Notes under the pieces: generated by a model
Told to the model about the DNA's origin: nothing
The model's input: the letters and a program-made list of their open reading frames with translations, nothing else
The model's database searches: none
Part shown: positions 7,047 to 13,079 of the stretch, piece by piece
How the letters are laid out: every line of letters starts with the position of its first letter
Position numbering within the stretch: position 1 is the stretch's first letter
Position numbers and translations under genes: made by a program
Assembly (NCBI GenBank): GCA_003175915.1
Contig: PSRH01000017.1
Span: 1-13,079 of the forward strand
Direction of reading: 5' to 3'
DNA from: Candidatus Melainabacteria bacterium
GTDB taxonomy: Bacteria; Cyanobacteriota; Vampirovibrionia; Obscuribacterales; Obscuribacteraceae
Length of the DNA stretch: 13,079 nt

Positions 7047-8585
7047 TCAAACGGCACGAACATTACCTCGATATTTGAGGGCTTCGGCGATATGAATTGC
7101 TTCGATTTTTTCCTGGCAAGCAAGATCGGCAATTGTCCTGGCTACGCGTAATACTCGATCGTAAGCCCTGGCGGAAAGTCCAAGCTGCGTGACCGCTCTT
7201 GCCAAAAGCATTCGGCTTGCTTCGTCAATACGGCAAAAGCCAGTCACTTGTCTGTGACTGAGCTGCCCATTGGGAATGTATCTACCTGAACCGAAGCGAT
7301 CCTGTTGCGCAGCAACGGCGCGCTCAACGCGCAGGCGAATCAGTTCAGAGGAGTCACCACTACCATTTTCCGCTAGCTCAATTTCATTCAGCCTGGCCAC
7401 GTCAATATGGAGATCGATTCGATCGAGTAGCGGTCCGGATAATCGAGCCCAATACCGATCGGCTTGAGATGGCGTGCACACACAATATTTGATCGGATCG
7501 CCTCGGTAACCACACGGACAGGGATTGCATGCTCCAACAAAAAGGAAGGAAGCCGGATAAGTAAGCGTTTGATGGACTCTGCTGATCGTGACACTGGCCG
7601 TCTCGAGCGGCTGCCTGAGCGTATCCAGATGCGCCCTGGGAAATTCAGTCAACTCATCGAGAAAGAGAATTCCCATATGGCTTAAGGAAATCTCTCCCGG
7701 TTTGGGAATCGATCCACCACCTATAAGTCCGGTTGCGGAAGCACTGTGATGCGGGCTCCGGAAGGGTCTTTCTAAAAGCAACGCTTTGCGGTTGGATAAC
7801 AAGCCGGCGACGCTATAAAGCTTGGTCAATTCCATTGCCTCATCAAAAGAAAGCCTGGGCATAATGCCGGGCAAACGCTGAGCTAGCATCGACTTTCCAG
7901 AACCGGGCGGGCCAACCAGAAGAATGTTGTGGTGGCCGGCAGCAGCAATTTCGAAAGCCCGCTTGGCTAAAGCTTGCCCCTTAACTTCGTTAAAATCGAG
8001 TTCCAAACTATTATGCGTTTGTCTGGTAAAGAACGCTTTGCGAGCCTCACTCTTAAGCGGCGCTCCGTTTTCCGGCTCCCTGATGATGTCGCAAACCTGC
8101 TTCAAATGGGAGACCGGATAGATCTTGATCTCCTCAACTAGACTGGCCTCCTCGGCATTGCCATCGGGCACTACTATGGCCACTGCTCCGGCCTCTTTTC
8201 CAGCAAGTACGATCGGCAAAATTCCGCTTATCGGCCTCACCGCACCGTCCAGTCCAAGCTCGCCCACAAACCAGAATTCAGTCAGATGACTGGTCGGGAT
8301 CAGTCCTGTTGCTGCCAGAATGCCCACTGCAATAGGTAAATCGAAAGATGGCCCTTCCTTTTTTGTGTCAGCTGGTGCCAGATTGACAACCCATTTTTTG
8401 CCGGGTGGCACTAGAAATGAGCAGGCCTTTATTGCTGAACGGACGCGCTCCTGTGATTCTTTCACGGCAGCGTCCGGTAAGCCGACTATTTGTATTTGAC
8501 CGATCCCTCCGGTGCAATCGACCTCTACCTCGATTCGGTAAGCGTCTATGCCCAGCAAACCACCGGAAAATACGCGCGCAAACAT
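7047..8585 (-). CDS. comM: YifB/ComM family Mg-chelatase-like AAA+ ATPase
   Basis: A 512-residue AAA+ ATPase. In Haemophilus and Vibrio, ComM is a helicase that helps branch migration when transforming DNA is integrated; family members occur also in bacteria not known to take up DNA. The N-terminal LonC-like domain begins MFARVFSGGLLGIDAY and holds IVGLPDAAVKES (33-44) and LAPADTKKEGPSFDLP (69-84). The ATPase core has Walker A GPPGSGKS (225-232), the FRSPHHSAS segment (275-283), Walker B GILFLDEL (305-312) and sensor text GACNPCPCGY (351-360). Further cysteines lie at 368 and 370, near the chelatase-like C-terminal domain. ATG 8585 gives the canonical N-terminus. It lies 85 bases after the TPR lipoprotein gene. 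A TTGACA at 8649-8654 (minus strand) might be a -35 box, but no good -10 follows. Confidence 0.95.
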   Translation of the reverse strand: MFARVFSGGLLGIDAYRIEVEVDCTGGIGQIQIVGLPDAAVKESQERVRSAIKACSFLVPPGKKWVVNLAPADTKKEGPSFDLPIAVGILAATGLIPTSHLTEFWFVGELGLDGAVRPISGILPIVLAGKEAGAVAIVVPDGNAEEASLVEEIKIYPVSHLKQVCDIIREPENGAPLKSEARKAFFTRQTHNSLELDFNEVKGQALAKRAFEIAAAGHHNILLVGPPGSGKSMLAQRLPGIMPRLSFDEAMELTKLYSVAGLLSNRKALLLERPFRSPHHSASATGLIGGGSIPKPGEISLSHMGILFLDELTEFPRAHLDTLRQPLETASVTISRVHQTLTYPASFLFVGACNPCPCGYRGDPIKYCVCTPSQADRYWARLSGPLLDRIDLHIDVARLNEIELAENGSGDSSELIRLRVERAVAAQQDRFGSGRYIPNGQLSHRQVTGFCRIDEASRMLLARAVTQLGLSARAYDRVLRVARTIADLACQEKIEAIHIAEALKYRGNVRAV

Positions 8586-8670
8586 AGCGATGCCCGCCCT
8601 TTCTCGCTTAGTGATGATTACTTTCTACGTAAATCTAAACGCTGGTTCTGTCAAAAAGTTCAAAGCGCCA

Positions 8671-9423
8671 TCAATGCGGGGGTTTGATCACGCGCAAGCG
8701 GGCGTCCGATACCCGTGGAGATCCTGAGGCTGCGTCCGGCGTAGCAGTATCGTTGTGAGCGCCATTGCCTGCGCTTGCGGTCTGTTGCTGTAAAGCTTCT
8801 TCCAGCGCCGTTTTTGCTTCTTTGTTCTCAGGATTCAACTCAAGACATTTCTTTTCTTCGGCAATCTGGCCGTCAACGTCTGCCGACTGCCCGAGCGCTT
8901 TGGCCAGATCATGGTGATACTCATCATTTTCCGGATCTAACCTGACGGAGCATCGATAGGCATTGATAGCGATATCGGTAGCACCCTTAGCAAGAGCTGC
9001 TTCAGCAAGGGTTTTATAAGCGGTCGGCTCAGTCTTATCGAGCTCGGTGGCGGTCTGGGCTTCTTGCATCGCCTCGTCGTAAAGACCCTTTCTTATCAAA
9101 GATTTGGCCAGAACATAGTGGGCAATGGCATTCTTCGGATCAGCCTGAATTGCCTCTCTAAGCACTGCGATCGCTTCATCGTACTGTCCCTGTTCATTGA
9201 GAATGACACCCAGGTTATTCTTTGCCGTGGCGCTGCTTGGATCGAGCTTTAGGGCGGTGCGATAGTCCTTTTCGGCATTCTTATAATCGCCGCCTTTGAA
9301 GTATTCGTTGCCGCTAATCAAGTATTCGGTCGAAGTTTTAAGATTTAACTGACAGGCCGAGAGCAAACCGACAACCATAATAACCACGGCAAAGAGCGGC
9401 AATCTGTTTAAAACTGCCCACAT
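8671..9423 (-). CDS. TPR-repeat lipoprotein
   Basis: A 250-residue secreted lipoprotein with tetratricopeptide repeats, likely a protein-interaction scaffold in the envelope. I prefer ATG 9423, with AAGG 7 bases upstream, over the in-frame TTG at 9474, which lacks a ribosome binding site and would place 17 polar residues before the signal peptide. The signal peptide (1-23) ends in the lipobox LSAC with lipidated Cys24. Five TPR units of exactly 34 residues follow (about 31-200); their closing motifs LDPSS, ADPKN, LDKTE, LDPEN and LNPEN recur at 60, 94, 128, 162 and 196. A sixth partial helix and a polar, alanine-rich tail (about 214-250) end the protein. No partner is evident. It lies 162 bases after aspS and 85 before comM on the same strand. 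Confidence 0.9.
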   Translation of the reverse strand: MWAVLNRLPLFAVVIMVVGLLSACQLNLKTSTEYLISGNEYFKGGDYKNAEKDYRTALKLDPSSATAKNNLGVILNEQGQYDEAIAVLREAIQADPKNAIAHYVLAKSLIRKGLYDEAMQEAQTATELDKTEPTAYKTLAEAALAKGATDIAINAYRCSVRLDPENDEYHHDLAKALGQSADVDGQIAEEKKCLELNPENKEAKTALEEALQQQTASAGNGAHNDTATPDAASGSPRVSDARLRVIKPPH

Positions 9424-9443
9424 ACGCTCGCCTTGATTATTCA

Positions 9444-9546
9444 CTAGGGTTTCCACACCTGGCGACCTATCCAACTTACTTTGGGAGGCATTCGCTGACC
9501 GAATTTTAGCATGGACAGAGGGATTGAAGTGTAACGGAAACCCTAG
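9444..9546. repeat. 11-bp inverted repeat flanking the TPR gene promoter region
   Basis: CTAGGGTTTCC (9444-9454) and GGAAACCCTAG (9536-9546) are perfect inverted copies, 81 bases apart, around the candidate promoter and 5' leader of the lipoprotein gene. A near copy, GGAAAACCCTAG (11477-11488), lies upstream of aspS. It could be a regulator-binding sequence, an RNA stem, or chance. Confidence 0.4.
9503..9511 (-). promoter_or_regulatory. candidate extended -10 box for the TPR lipoprotein gene
   Basis: The minus strand reads TGCTAAAAT, an extended -10 pattern (TGN plus TAAAAT), about 80 bases before the ATG at 9423. The -35 region is weak. The box lies between the two arms of an 11-bp inverted repeat (9444-9454 and 9536-9546). 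Confidence 0.3.
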
Positions 9547-9585
9547 GTGTCAATGGTCTTATGAACACTTGTGCCCCAGTCCTAG

Positions 9586-11409
9586 CTATTGTAATGGGAC
9601 CGCAGCCTTGGCCTCGCTCCCTGGCTTTATTTTCAATTCCGATAGTTGTTGAGGTGATGCCGCCGACGGTGCCTCCGTCATCAAGCAAGCTCCAGACTGA
9701 GTCTTGGGAAAGGCGATCACTTCACGGATCGACTTGCAGCCGGCCAGGAGCATAACGATTCGATCGAGTCCAAGGGCAATGCCGCCGTGCGGCGGCGCTC
9801 CGGACGCCAGCGCATCAAGAAGAAAACCGAATTTTTGTTTGGCCGTCTCCTTGTCTATGCCAATGATCGAAAATACTTCAGACTGCAAGTTCTGATCGTG
9901 AATTCGAATTGAACCGCTGCCCAGTTCAACACCATTGTAGACAACGTCATAGGCTCGAGCACGAACTTGTTCCGGCTTGCTCTTAAGCAATCCTAGATCC
10001 TGGGAGTGTGGCGCTGTGAAAGGATGGTGAACGGCAACCAGCCTTTCCTCTTCCGGATCAAACTCGAACAAGGGAAATTCCGAAACCCAGAGAAGGCTGT
10101 GCTTGCTTGTGTCAATCAAGTCTAATTCTTCGCCTATTTTCAGGCGCAGGCGACCGAGCAAGACTGTCACGAGAGGATCCTTATCGGCCACAAGTAGGAC
10201 GAGATCGCCTTCCTTAGCAGTGGAGAGGTCTTTGACAGAAGACATTTCCTCTTCACTTAAGTGCTTATCAATCCCGGAAGACCTCACACCGCCCTGGGCA
10301 AAAGCCACCCAGGCCATGCCTTTGCCACCCCAAGATTTAACCGCTTCTTGCCAGGAGTCAGTTTGCTTGCGCGATATGCCCTGGGCTCCATCTTTTACAC
10401 AGATGGCTTTCAGCTTTCCGCCAGCATCAGCAACAGATCTGAACATCTTGAATTGGCACACGCTGGCCACACTGGTCAGGTCTTTTATCTCCATGCCAAA
10501 GCGCATGTCAGGCTTGTCTGTGCCATACCGCTCGAAAATATGCTTGTAGGTGTACCTGGGAAAGGGCCGCGGCACATCGATGCCTGCACAAGCGAAAGCC
10601 GCAGTCAACCAGCCTTCCGTCACTTGCATAATTTGCTCTTCGTCAACAAAAGACATTTCCAGATCGACCTGGGTGAACTCTGGTTGGCGATCGGCGCGCA
10701 AGTCTTCATCGCGAAAGCATCTGGCGATCTGGTAATAGCGATCAAAACCACTAATCATCAGGGTTTGCTTGAAAAGCTGCGGCGACTGGGGCAGCGCATA
10801 CCAGCTGCCCGGATTGAGGCGGCTCGGCACAAGAAAGTCGCGGGCGCCTTCCGGCGTGGCTTTCGTTAGGATCGGGGTTTCAATTTCCAGAAAGGAATTC
10901 TCGTTTAGATAATTGCGTATTGCCTGAGCAATTTTATGGCGCAAGACGAAATGATCATGCATCTCGGACCTGCGTAAATCGAGATAGCGGTACTTGAGGC
11001 GGAGAGATTCATCCACCTGTTGGCCGGAATCCAATTGAAAGGGAAGTGGGGCCGCCGTGTTGAGCAAGCTGACAGTGTCCGGATAAATCTCAATAGCCCC
11101 GGTCGGACTATTGGGATTGACGGTATTGGCTGGGCGTTCGGAAACCTCGCCGCGCACAGCAATGACGTATTCACTTTTTAAAGAAGTAAAGACTTCAAAG
11201 ACATCTTTGTTCTTGTTTGGATCAGCGACAAGTTGCACCCTGCCGGATGAGTCCCTCAGTTCGACAAAAACCAGCCCGCCCAGGTCGCGCCGGACCTGTA
11301 CCCAGCCGGCCAGGTCAACTGCCACGCCGACGTCGCTGCCACTTAAGGTCGAACAGAAACGACGGTTCCGTCCCCAGGTAGGTTCTGACAATGTTTCCTC
11401 CTCAGCCAA
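9586..11409 (-). CDS. aspS: aspartyl-tRNA synthetase, bacterial type
   Basis: This class II synthetase charges tRNA-Asp with aspartate. It has 607 residues, the usual bacterial size. The N-terminal OB-fold anticodon-binding domain (about 15-120) contains LAGWVQVRRDLGGLVFVELR. Class II motif 1 lies near FLEIETPILTKATPEGARDF (173-192). Motif 2 is FRDEDLRADRQPEFTQVDLE (232-251), and motif 3 is GGIALGLDRIVMLL (542-555). The bacterial GAD insertion domain spans about 295-430. The last about 25 residues form the normal C-terminal extension. TTG 11409 is the first possible start, because no start codon lies between it and the upstream in-frame stop. No Shine-Dalgarno sequence is visible. Leu43 sits where His is typical of non-discriminating bacterial enzymes, which suggests, weakly, strict tRNA-Asp specificity. 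Confidence 0.97.
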   Translation of the reverse strand: MAEEETLSEPTWGRNRRFCSTLSGSDVGVAVDLAGWVQVRRDLGGLVFVELRDSSGRVQLVADPNKNKDVFEVFTSLKSEYVIAVRGEVSERPANTVNPNSPTGAIEIYPDTVSLLNTAAPLPFQLDSGQQVDESLRLKYRYLDLRRSEMHDHFVLRHKIAQAIRNYLNENSFLEIETPILTKATPEGARDFLVPSRLNPGSWYALPQSPQLFKQTLMISGFDRYYQIARCFRDEDLRADRQPEFTQVDLEMSFVDEEQIMQVTEGWLTAAFACAGIDVPRPFPRYTYKHIFERYGTDKPDMRFGMEIKDLTSVASVCQFKMFRSVADAGGKLKAICVKDGAQGISRKQTDSWQEAVKSWGGKGMAWVAFAQGGVRSSGIDKHLSEEEMSSVKDLSTAKEGDLVLLVADKDPLVTVLLGRLRLKIGEELDLIDTSKHSLLWVSEFPLFEFDPEEERLVAVHHPFTAPHSQDLGLLKSKPEQVRARAYDVVYNGVELGSGSIRIHDQNLQSEVFSIIGIDKETAKQKFGFLLDALASGAPPHGGIALGLDRIVMLLAGCKSIREVIAFPKTQSGACLMTEAPSAASPQQLSELKIKPGSEAKAAVPLQ

Positions 11410-11455
11410 AGTGATTCGAATTCGGTCAAAAGTGGCATTTACAATTTGCTCGCCT

Positions 11456-11461
11456 ATTCTA
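11456..11461 (-). promoter_or_regulatory. candidate -10 box of aspS
   Basis: TAGAAT on the minus strand is a 5/6 match to the -10 consensus and lies about 46 bases before the TTG start of aspS. The -35 region is poor, so this is tentative. Confidence 0.25.
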
Positions 11462-11580
11462 GCTTGCGCTTCAGGCGGAAAACCCTAGCTAATCTTGAGG
11501 TTTGCCGGCGCGTCCAAAGAATCAGGGTTCATTGTAGACTTGTAATTACAGTCGTCATTTCTTACTTAGAGTTGAGCATC

Positions 11581-12105
11581 ATGCCGAACCAAAGTTTAGA
11601 CCTCTTCATCGGAACGCTAATCGTCATTCTGGGTATCTCATTCACCTATAAGTTTTACCAGGCTACTTTGCTAGGCAAATGCACCTACTGGACAGGATTT
11701 CTTCCCATTACCGCCATTTCTCCCTGGTTGACTCATATACCTAGCACAAGCAAGCGTTCCTTGACCAAGACGGCGCAAGGTTTATGGGTTCACCTGTTGA
11801 TGGGACCGATATTTTTGATTTGTGCGGTTTTATGCTTTGCCGCTGGAACCGAAATCATGGGCCTTCCCGGCATAAACACGCTTAACTGGGTATTAACTGG
11901 AGGCAACAAGGGGCGGGCCACCTGCGTCGCCTTCGATAGGCACAACGGCTTCCGGTTCCCTTTCTTGCTTCGATCTAAAGACACACTGCAGAAGCGCATT
12001 GAAAAGGCGCAGCTCGGAATCAAAGCAGGCGACGAAATGTTGCCCGGCACTCCCCAGAAATCGATCAAACAACAGATGGACGAAGGCGCCAACGCCAGCC
12101 ACTAA
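11581..12105 (+). CDS. small membrane protein of unknown function, 174 residues
   Basis: I do not recognise the family. A membrane segment lies at about 8-26, and a longer hydrophobic stretch at about 68-90 (LLMGPIFLICAVLCFAAG). A loop between them (27-67) carries CTYWTGFLP and a basic SKRSLTK segment. The part after the second segment holds LPGINTLNWVLTGGNKG (95-111), then a basic, charged tail (about 130-174) that is probably cytoplasmic. ATG 11581 is chosen because it places a typical membrane helix near the N-terminus. The open frame extends upstream, including a TTG at 11572, but those extra codons overlap the aspS promoter region. It is divergent from aspS. Downstream is the repeat-bearing spacer. 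Confidence 0.65.
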   Translation: MPNQSLDLFIGTLIVILGISFTYKFYQATLLGKCTYWTGFLPITAISPWLTHIPSTSKRSLTKTAQGLWVHLLMGPIFLICAVLCFAAGTEIMGLPGINTLNWVLTGGNKGRATCVAFDRHNGFRFPFLLRSKDTLQKRIEKAQLGIKAGDEMLPGTPQKSIKQQMDEGANASH

Positions 12106-12155
12106 ACTCGCTAGCACAAATATCGTAACCGCCGGCGCAGCACAGCATCGCTTAG

Positions 12156-12189
12156 GCGCGGAAAAGCTGCGGCTTACCGAAGCGCCGGA
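12156..12189 (+). repeat. 34-bp repeat, copy 1 (diverged)
   Basis: It begins GCGCGGAAAAGC and ends GCGCCGGA. It differs from copy 2 at 6 of 34 positions but keeps the inner inverted pair AAGC/GCTT and the outer CGG/CCG, so a small hairpin can still form. Confidence 0.7.
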
Positions 12190-12205
12190 GCCAGGCTGGA
12201 ACGAT

Positions 12206-12239
12206 GCGCGGAGAAGCTGAGGCTTGCCGAGGCGACGAA
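12206..12239 (+). repeat. 34-bp repeat, copy 2
   Basis: It begins GCGCGGAGAAGCTGAGGCTT. It starts 50 bases after copy 1 and differs from copy 3 at only 2 of 34 positions. Confidence 0.8.
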
Positions 12240-12240
12240 A

Positions 12241-12278
12241 GCCGCGCTGGCATGAAGTATAGCGAAGCACAGCGCGGC
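12241..12278. repeat. 9-bp perfect inverted repeat (hairpin) between repeat copies
   Basis: GCCGCGCTG (12241-12249) pairs perfectly with CAGCGCGGC (12270-12278) around a 20-base loop. No T tract follows, so it is not a standard intrinsic terminator. The right arm is the beginning of a possible fourth, badly diverged repeat copy (about 12272-12304). Confidence 0.6.
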
Positions 12279-12309
12279 GAGGAGCCGTGCGCAGCCGAGC
12301 GTCGACCAC

Positions 12310-12343
12310 GCGCGGAGAAGCCGAGGCTTGCCGAGGCGACGGA
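12310..12343 (+). repeat. 34-bp repeat, copy 3
   Basis: It begins GCGCGGAGAAGCCGAGGCTT and contains the inverted pair AAGCC/GGCTT (12318-12329). It starts 104 bases after copy 2, about twice the spacing between copies 1 and 2. Confidence 0.8.
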
Positions 12344-12412
12344 GCGCTTATGGCTAGATTAATTCGCCTTATAGCACTTGCTGAAAGCCCAGGACGTTAG
12401 CTAGGCTGTTCA

Positions 12413-12422
12413 TTAACGTTAA
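12413..12422. repeat. 10-bp palindrome TTAACGTTAA
   Basis: This is a perfect palindrome 40 bases before the EF-G-like start codon. It could be an operator half-site, but there is no supporting context. Confidence 0.25.
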
Positions 12423-12462
12423 CAATCGGTCATTGCCCTCTTGCCAACAAAGGAGAAGAGTC

Positions 12463-13079
12463 GTGCCTACTTCTGCATCAAAAATCCGCAACGTGGCATT
12501 CATCGGTATCAATAGAAGTGGCAAAACCACCTTGGTAGAAAGCATTCTCCATGTCACCGGGGCCATCTCCCGCAGAGGCAAGACGCAAGACGGATCAACA
12601 ACGACCGATTACGAACCGGAAGCAACCACCAGGCAGATTTCCACACAGACTTCGATGGCCCGGACGGTTTATCGCGATACGACGATCAACATTTTGGACT
12701 GTCCCGGATTCGTGGACTTTAGCGAGGAGGTGAAGCTCTCCTTACTGGGTGCCGACATCGCCGTGTTCGTGATCGAACCCGATCCCGGCCGCTTAATTCA
12801 AATGGACACACTCCTTAGATACACCGAGGAAATCGGTGTGGCACGGCTGGTTTTCATCAACAAAATGGACAAGCCGGACCTCAAGTTTAGCGAGAGCCTG
12901 GCTATCCTCAAGGATATGCACGGCAAGAAGACGCCGAGACCTCTAGCCCCACTACACTATCCGGTTTTGGACGGTAGTTTCACCGGTTACGTGGATGTTT
13001 TCAAAAATGAGGCGTACAAGTACGTTGGCCAAGGAAAAGCCGAAAAGACCGAAATTCCCGCCTCTATAAAAACCGAGCT
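12463..13079 (+). CDS. EF-G-like translational GTPase, 3' end beyond window
   Basis: The first 205 codons of an elongation factor G-like protein; the gene runs off the end. GTG 12463 has AGGAGA 6 bases upstream. The G domain shows a P loop GINRSGKT (15-22), where canonical EF-G usually has an AHIDAGKTT-like loop. The switch I stretch TRQISTQTS has Ser60 at the position of the magnesium-binding Thr. G3 is DCPGFVDF (79-86), with Phe83 where EF-G has the catalytic His, and G4 is NKMD (133-136). These features, and the DYEPE...IST pattern, match the bacterial EF-G-like subfamily (FusA2-type) rather than the housekeeping translocase. A G' subdomain follows (about 156-200). Its role is uncertain and may involve ribosome recycling, stress or specialised translation. 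Confidence 0.88.
   Translation, partial: MPTSASKIRNVAFIGINRSGKTTLVESILHVTGAISRRGKTQDGSTTTDYEPEATTRQISTQTSMARTVYRDTTINILDCPGFVDFSEEVKLSLLGADIAVFVIEPDPGRLIQMDTLLRYTEEIGVARLVFINKMDKPDLKFSESLAILKDMHGKKTPRPLAPLHYPVLDGSFTGYVDVFKNEAYKYVGQGKAEKTEIPASIKTE

Larger units (their letters stand above)
12106..12462. other. GC-rich intergenic block with dispersed repeats
   Basis: These 357 bases separate the small membrane protein gene from the EF-G-like gene. About 12130-12345 is markedly richer in GC than its surroundings and holds three to four copies of a 34-bp repeat plus a 9-bp stem hairpin. The last about 110 bases return to ordinary composition and hold a palindrome and the EF-G-like ribosome binding site. 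Open frames crossing the repeats are judged spurious. Confidence 0.7.

Noticed and set aside
8649..8654. TTGACA as a promoter for comM
   Set aside because: The hexamer is perfect, but no acceptable -10 box lies 16-18 bases downstream.
9424..9474. Lipoprotein start at TTG 9474
   Set aside because: No ribosome binding site, and it would put 17 polar residues before the signal peptide; ATG 9423 fits better.
10103..10869. Long + strand frames inside aspS
   Set aside because: They lie opposite confirmed AspRS motifs and have no recognisable domains.
11893..12309. 138-codon open frame on the minus strand across the repeats
   Set aside because: It overlaps the membrane protein gene and the repeat block, and its arginine/alanine-rich text is what GC-rich noncoding DNA gives.
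12156..12343. CRISPR array
   Set aside because: The copies are few, diverged and unevenly spaced (50 and 104 bases), and no cas gene is present.

Overview
The window looks like chromosomal DNA from a member of the Cyanobacteriota, most likely a non-photosynthetic lineage (Vampirovibrionia/Melainabacteria, Obscuribacter-like). This is inferred from memory of protein families, not from a search. The HerA-like ATPase matches, block by block, a family I associate with cyanobacteria. The aspartate kinase, in contrast, has the compact E. coli LysC-like plan with two ACT domains rather than the longer four-ACT form usual in photosynthetic cyanobacteria. No photosynthesis gene, phage gene, transposase, integrase, CRISPR array or cas gene is visible. 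Non-ATG starts (TTG, GTG) and weak or absent Shine-Dalgarno sequences are common here.

Layout. Positions 1-72 are the 3' part of a tRNA-Leu(GAG). A small unknown gene (171-431) follows, then a HerA/DUF87-type ATPase (561-2216) and a membrane protein with a probable bacterial PH-like domain (2306-2881), all on the + strand. The last meets a minus-strand cytochrome c lipoprotein (2900-3313) tail to tail across a 10-bp hairpin. A 374-base divergent spacer, holding a possible 49-codon ORF, leads to murA (3688-5004), lysC (5157-6527) and a conserved-looking unknown gene (6559-7032). From 7047 to 11409 three genes run on the minus strand: aspS, then a TPR lipoprotein, then comM. A small unknown membrane protein (11581-12105) diverges from aspS. 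A GC-rich intergenic block (12106-12462) carries a dispersed 34-bp repeat, and the window ends inside an EF-G-like GTPase gene (from 12463).

Function. Most genes are housekeeping: peptidoglycan precursor synthesis (MurA), the aspartate-derived amino-acid pathway (LysC, which also supplies the diaminopimelate or lysine of the cell wall), translation (tRNA-Leu, AspRS, EF-G-like GTPase), DNA processing (HerA-like ATPase, ComM) and envelope functions (cytochrome c lipoprotein, TPR lipoprotein, two membrane proteins). I see no convincing dedicated accessory or defence system. The items most worth a second look are the 34-bp repeat family, the EF-G-like GTPase with altered switch residues, the HerA-like ATPase without an adjacent nuclease, and the unknown gene behind lysC.
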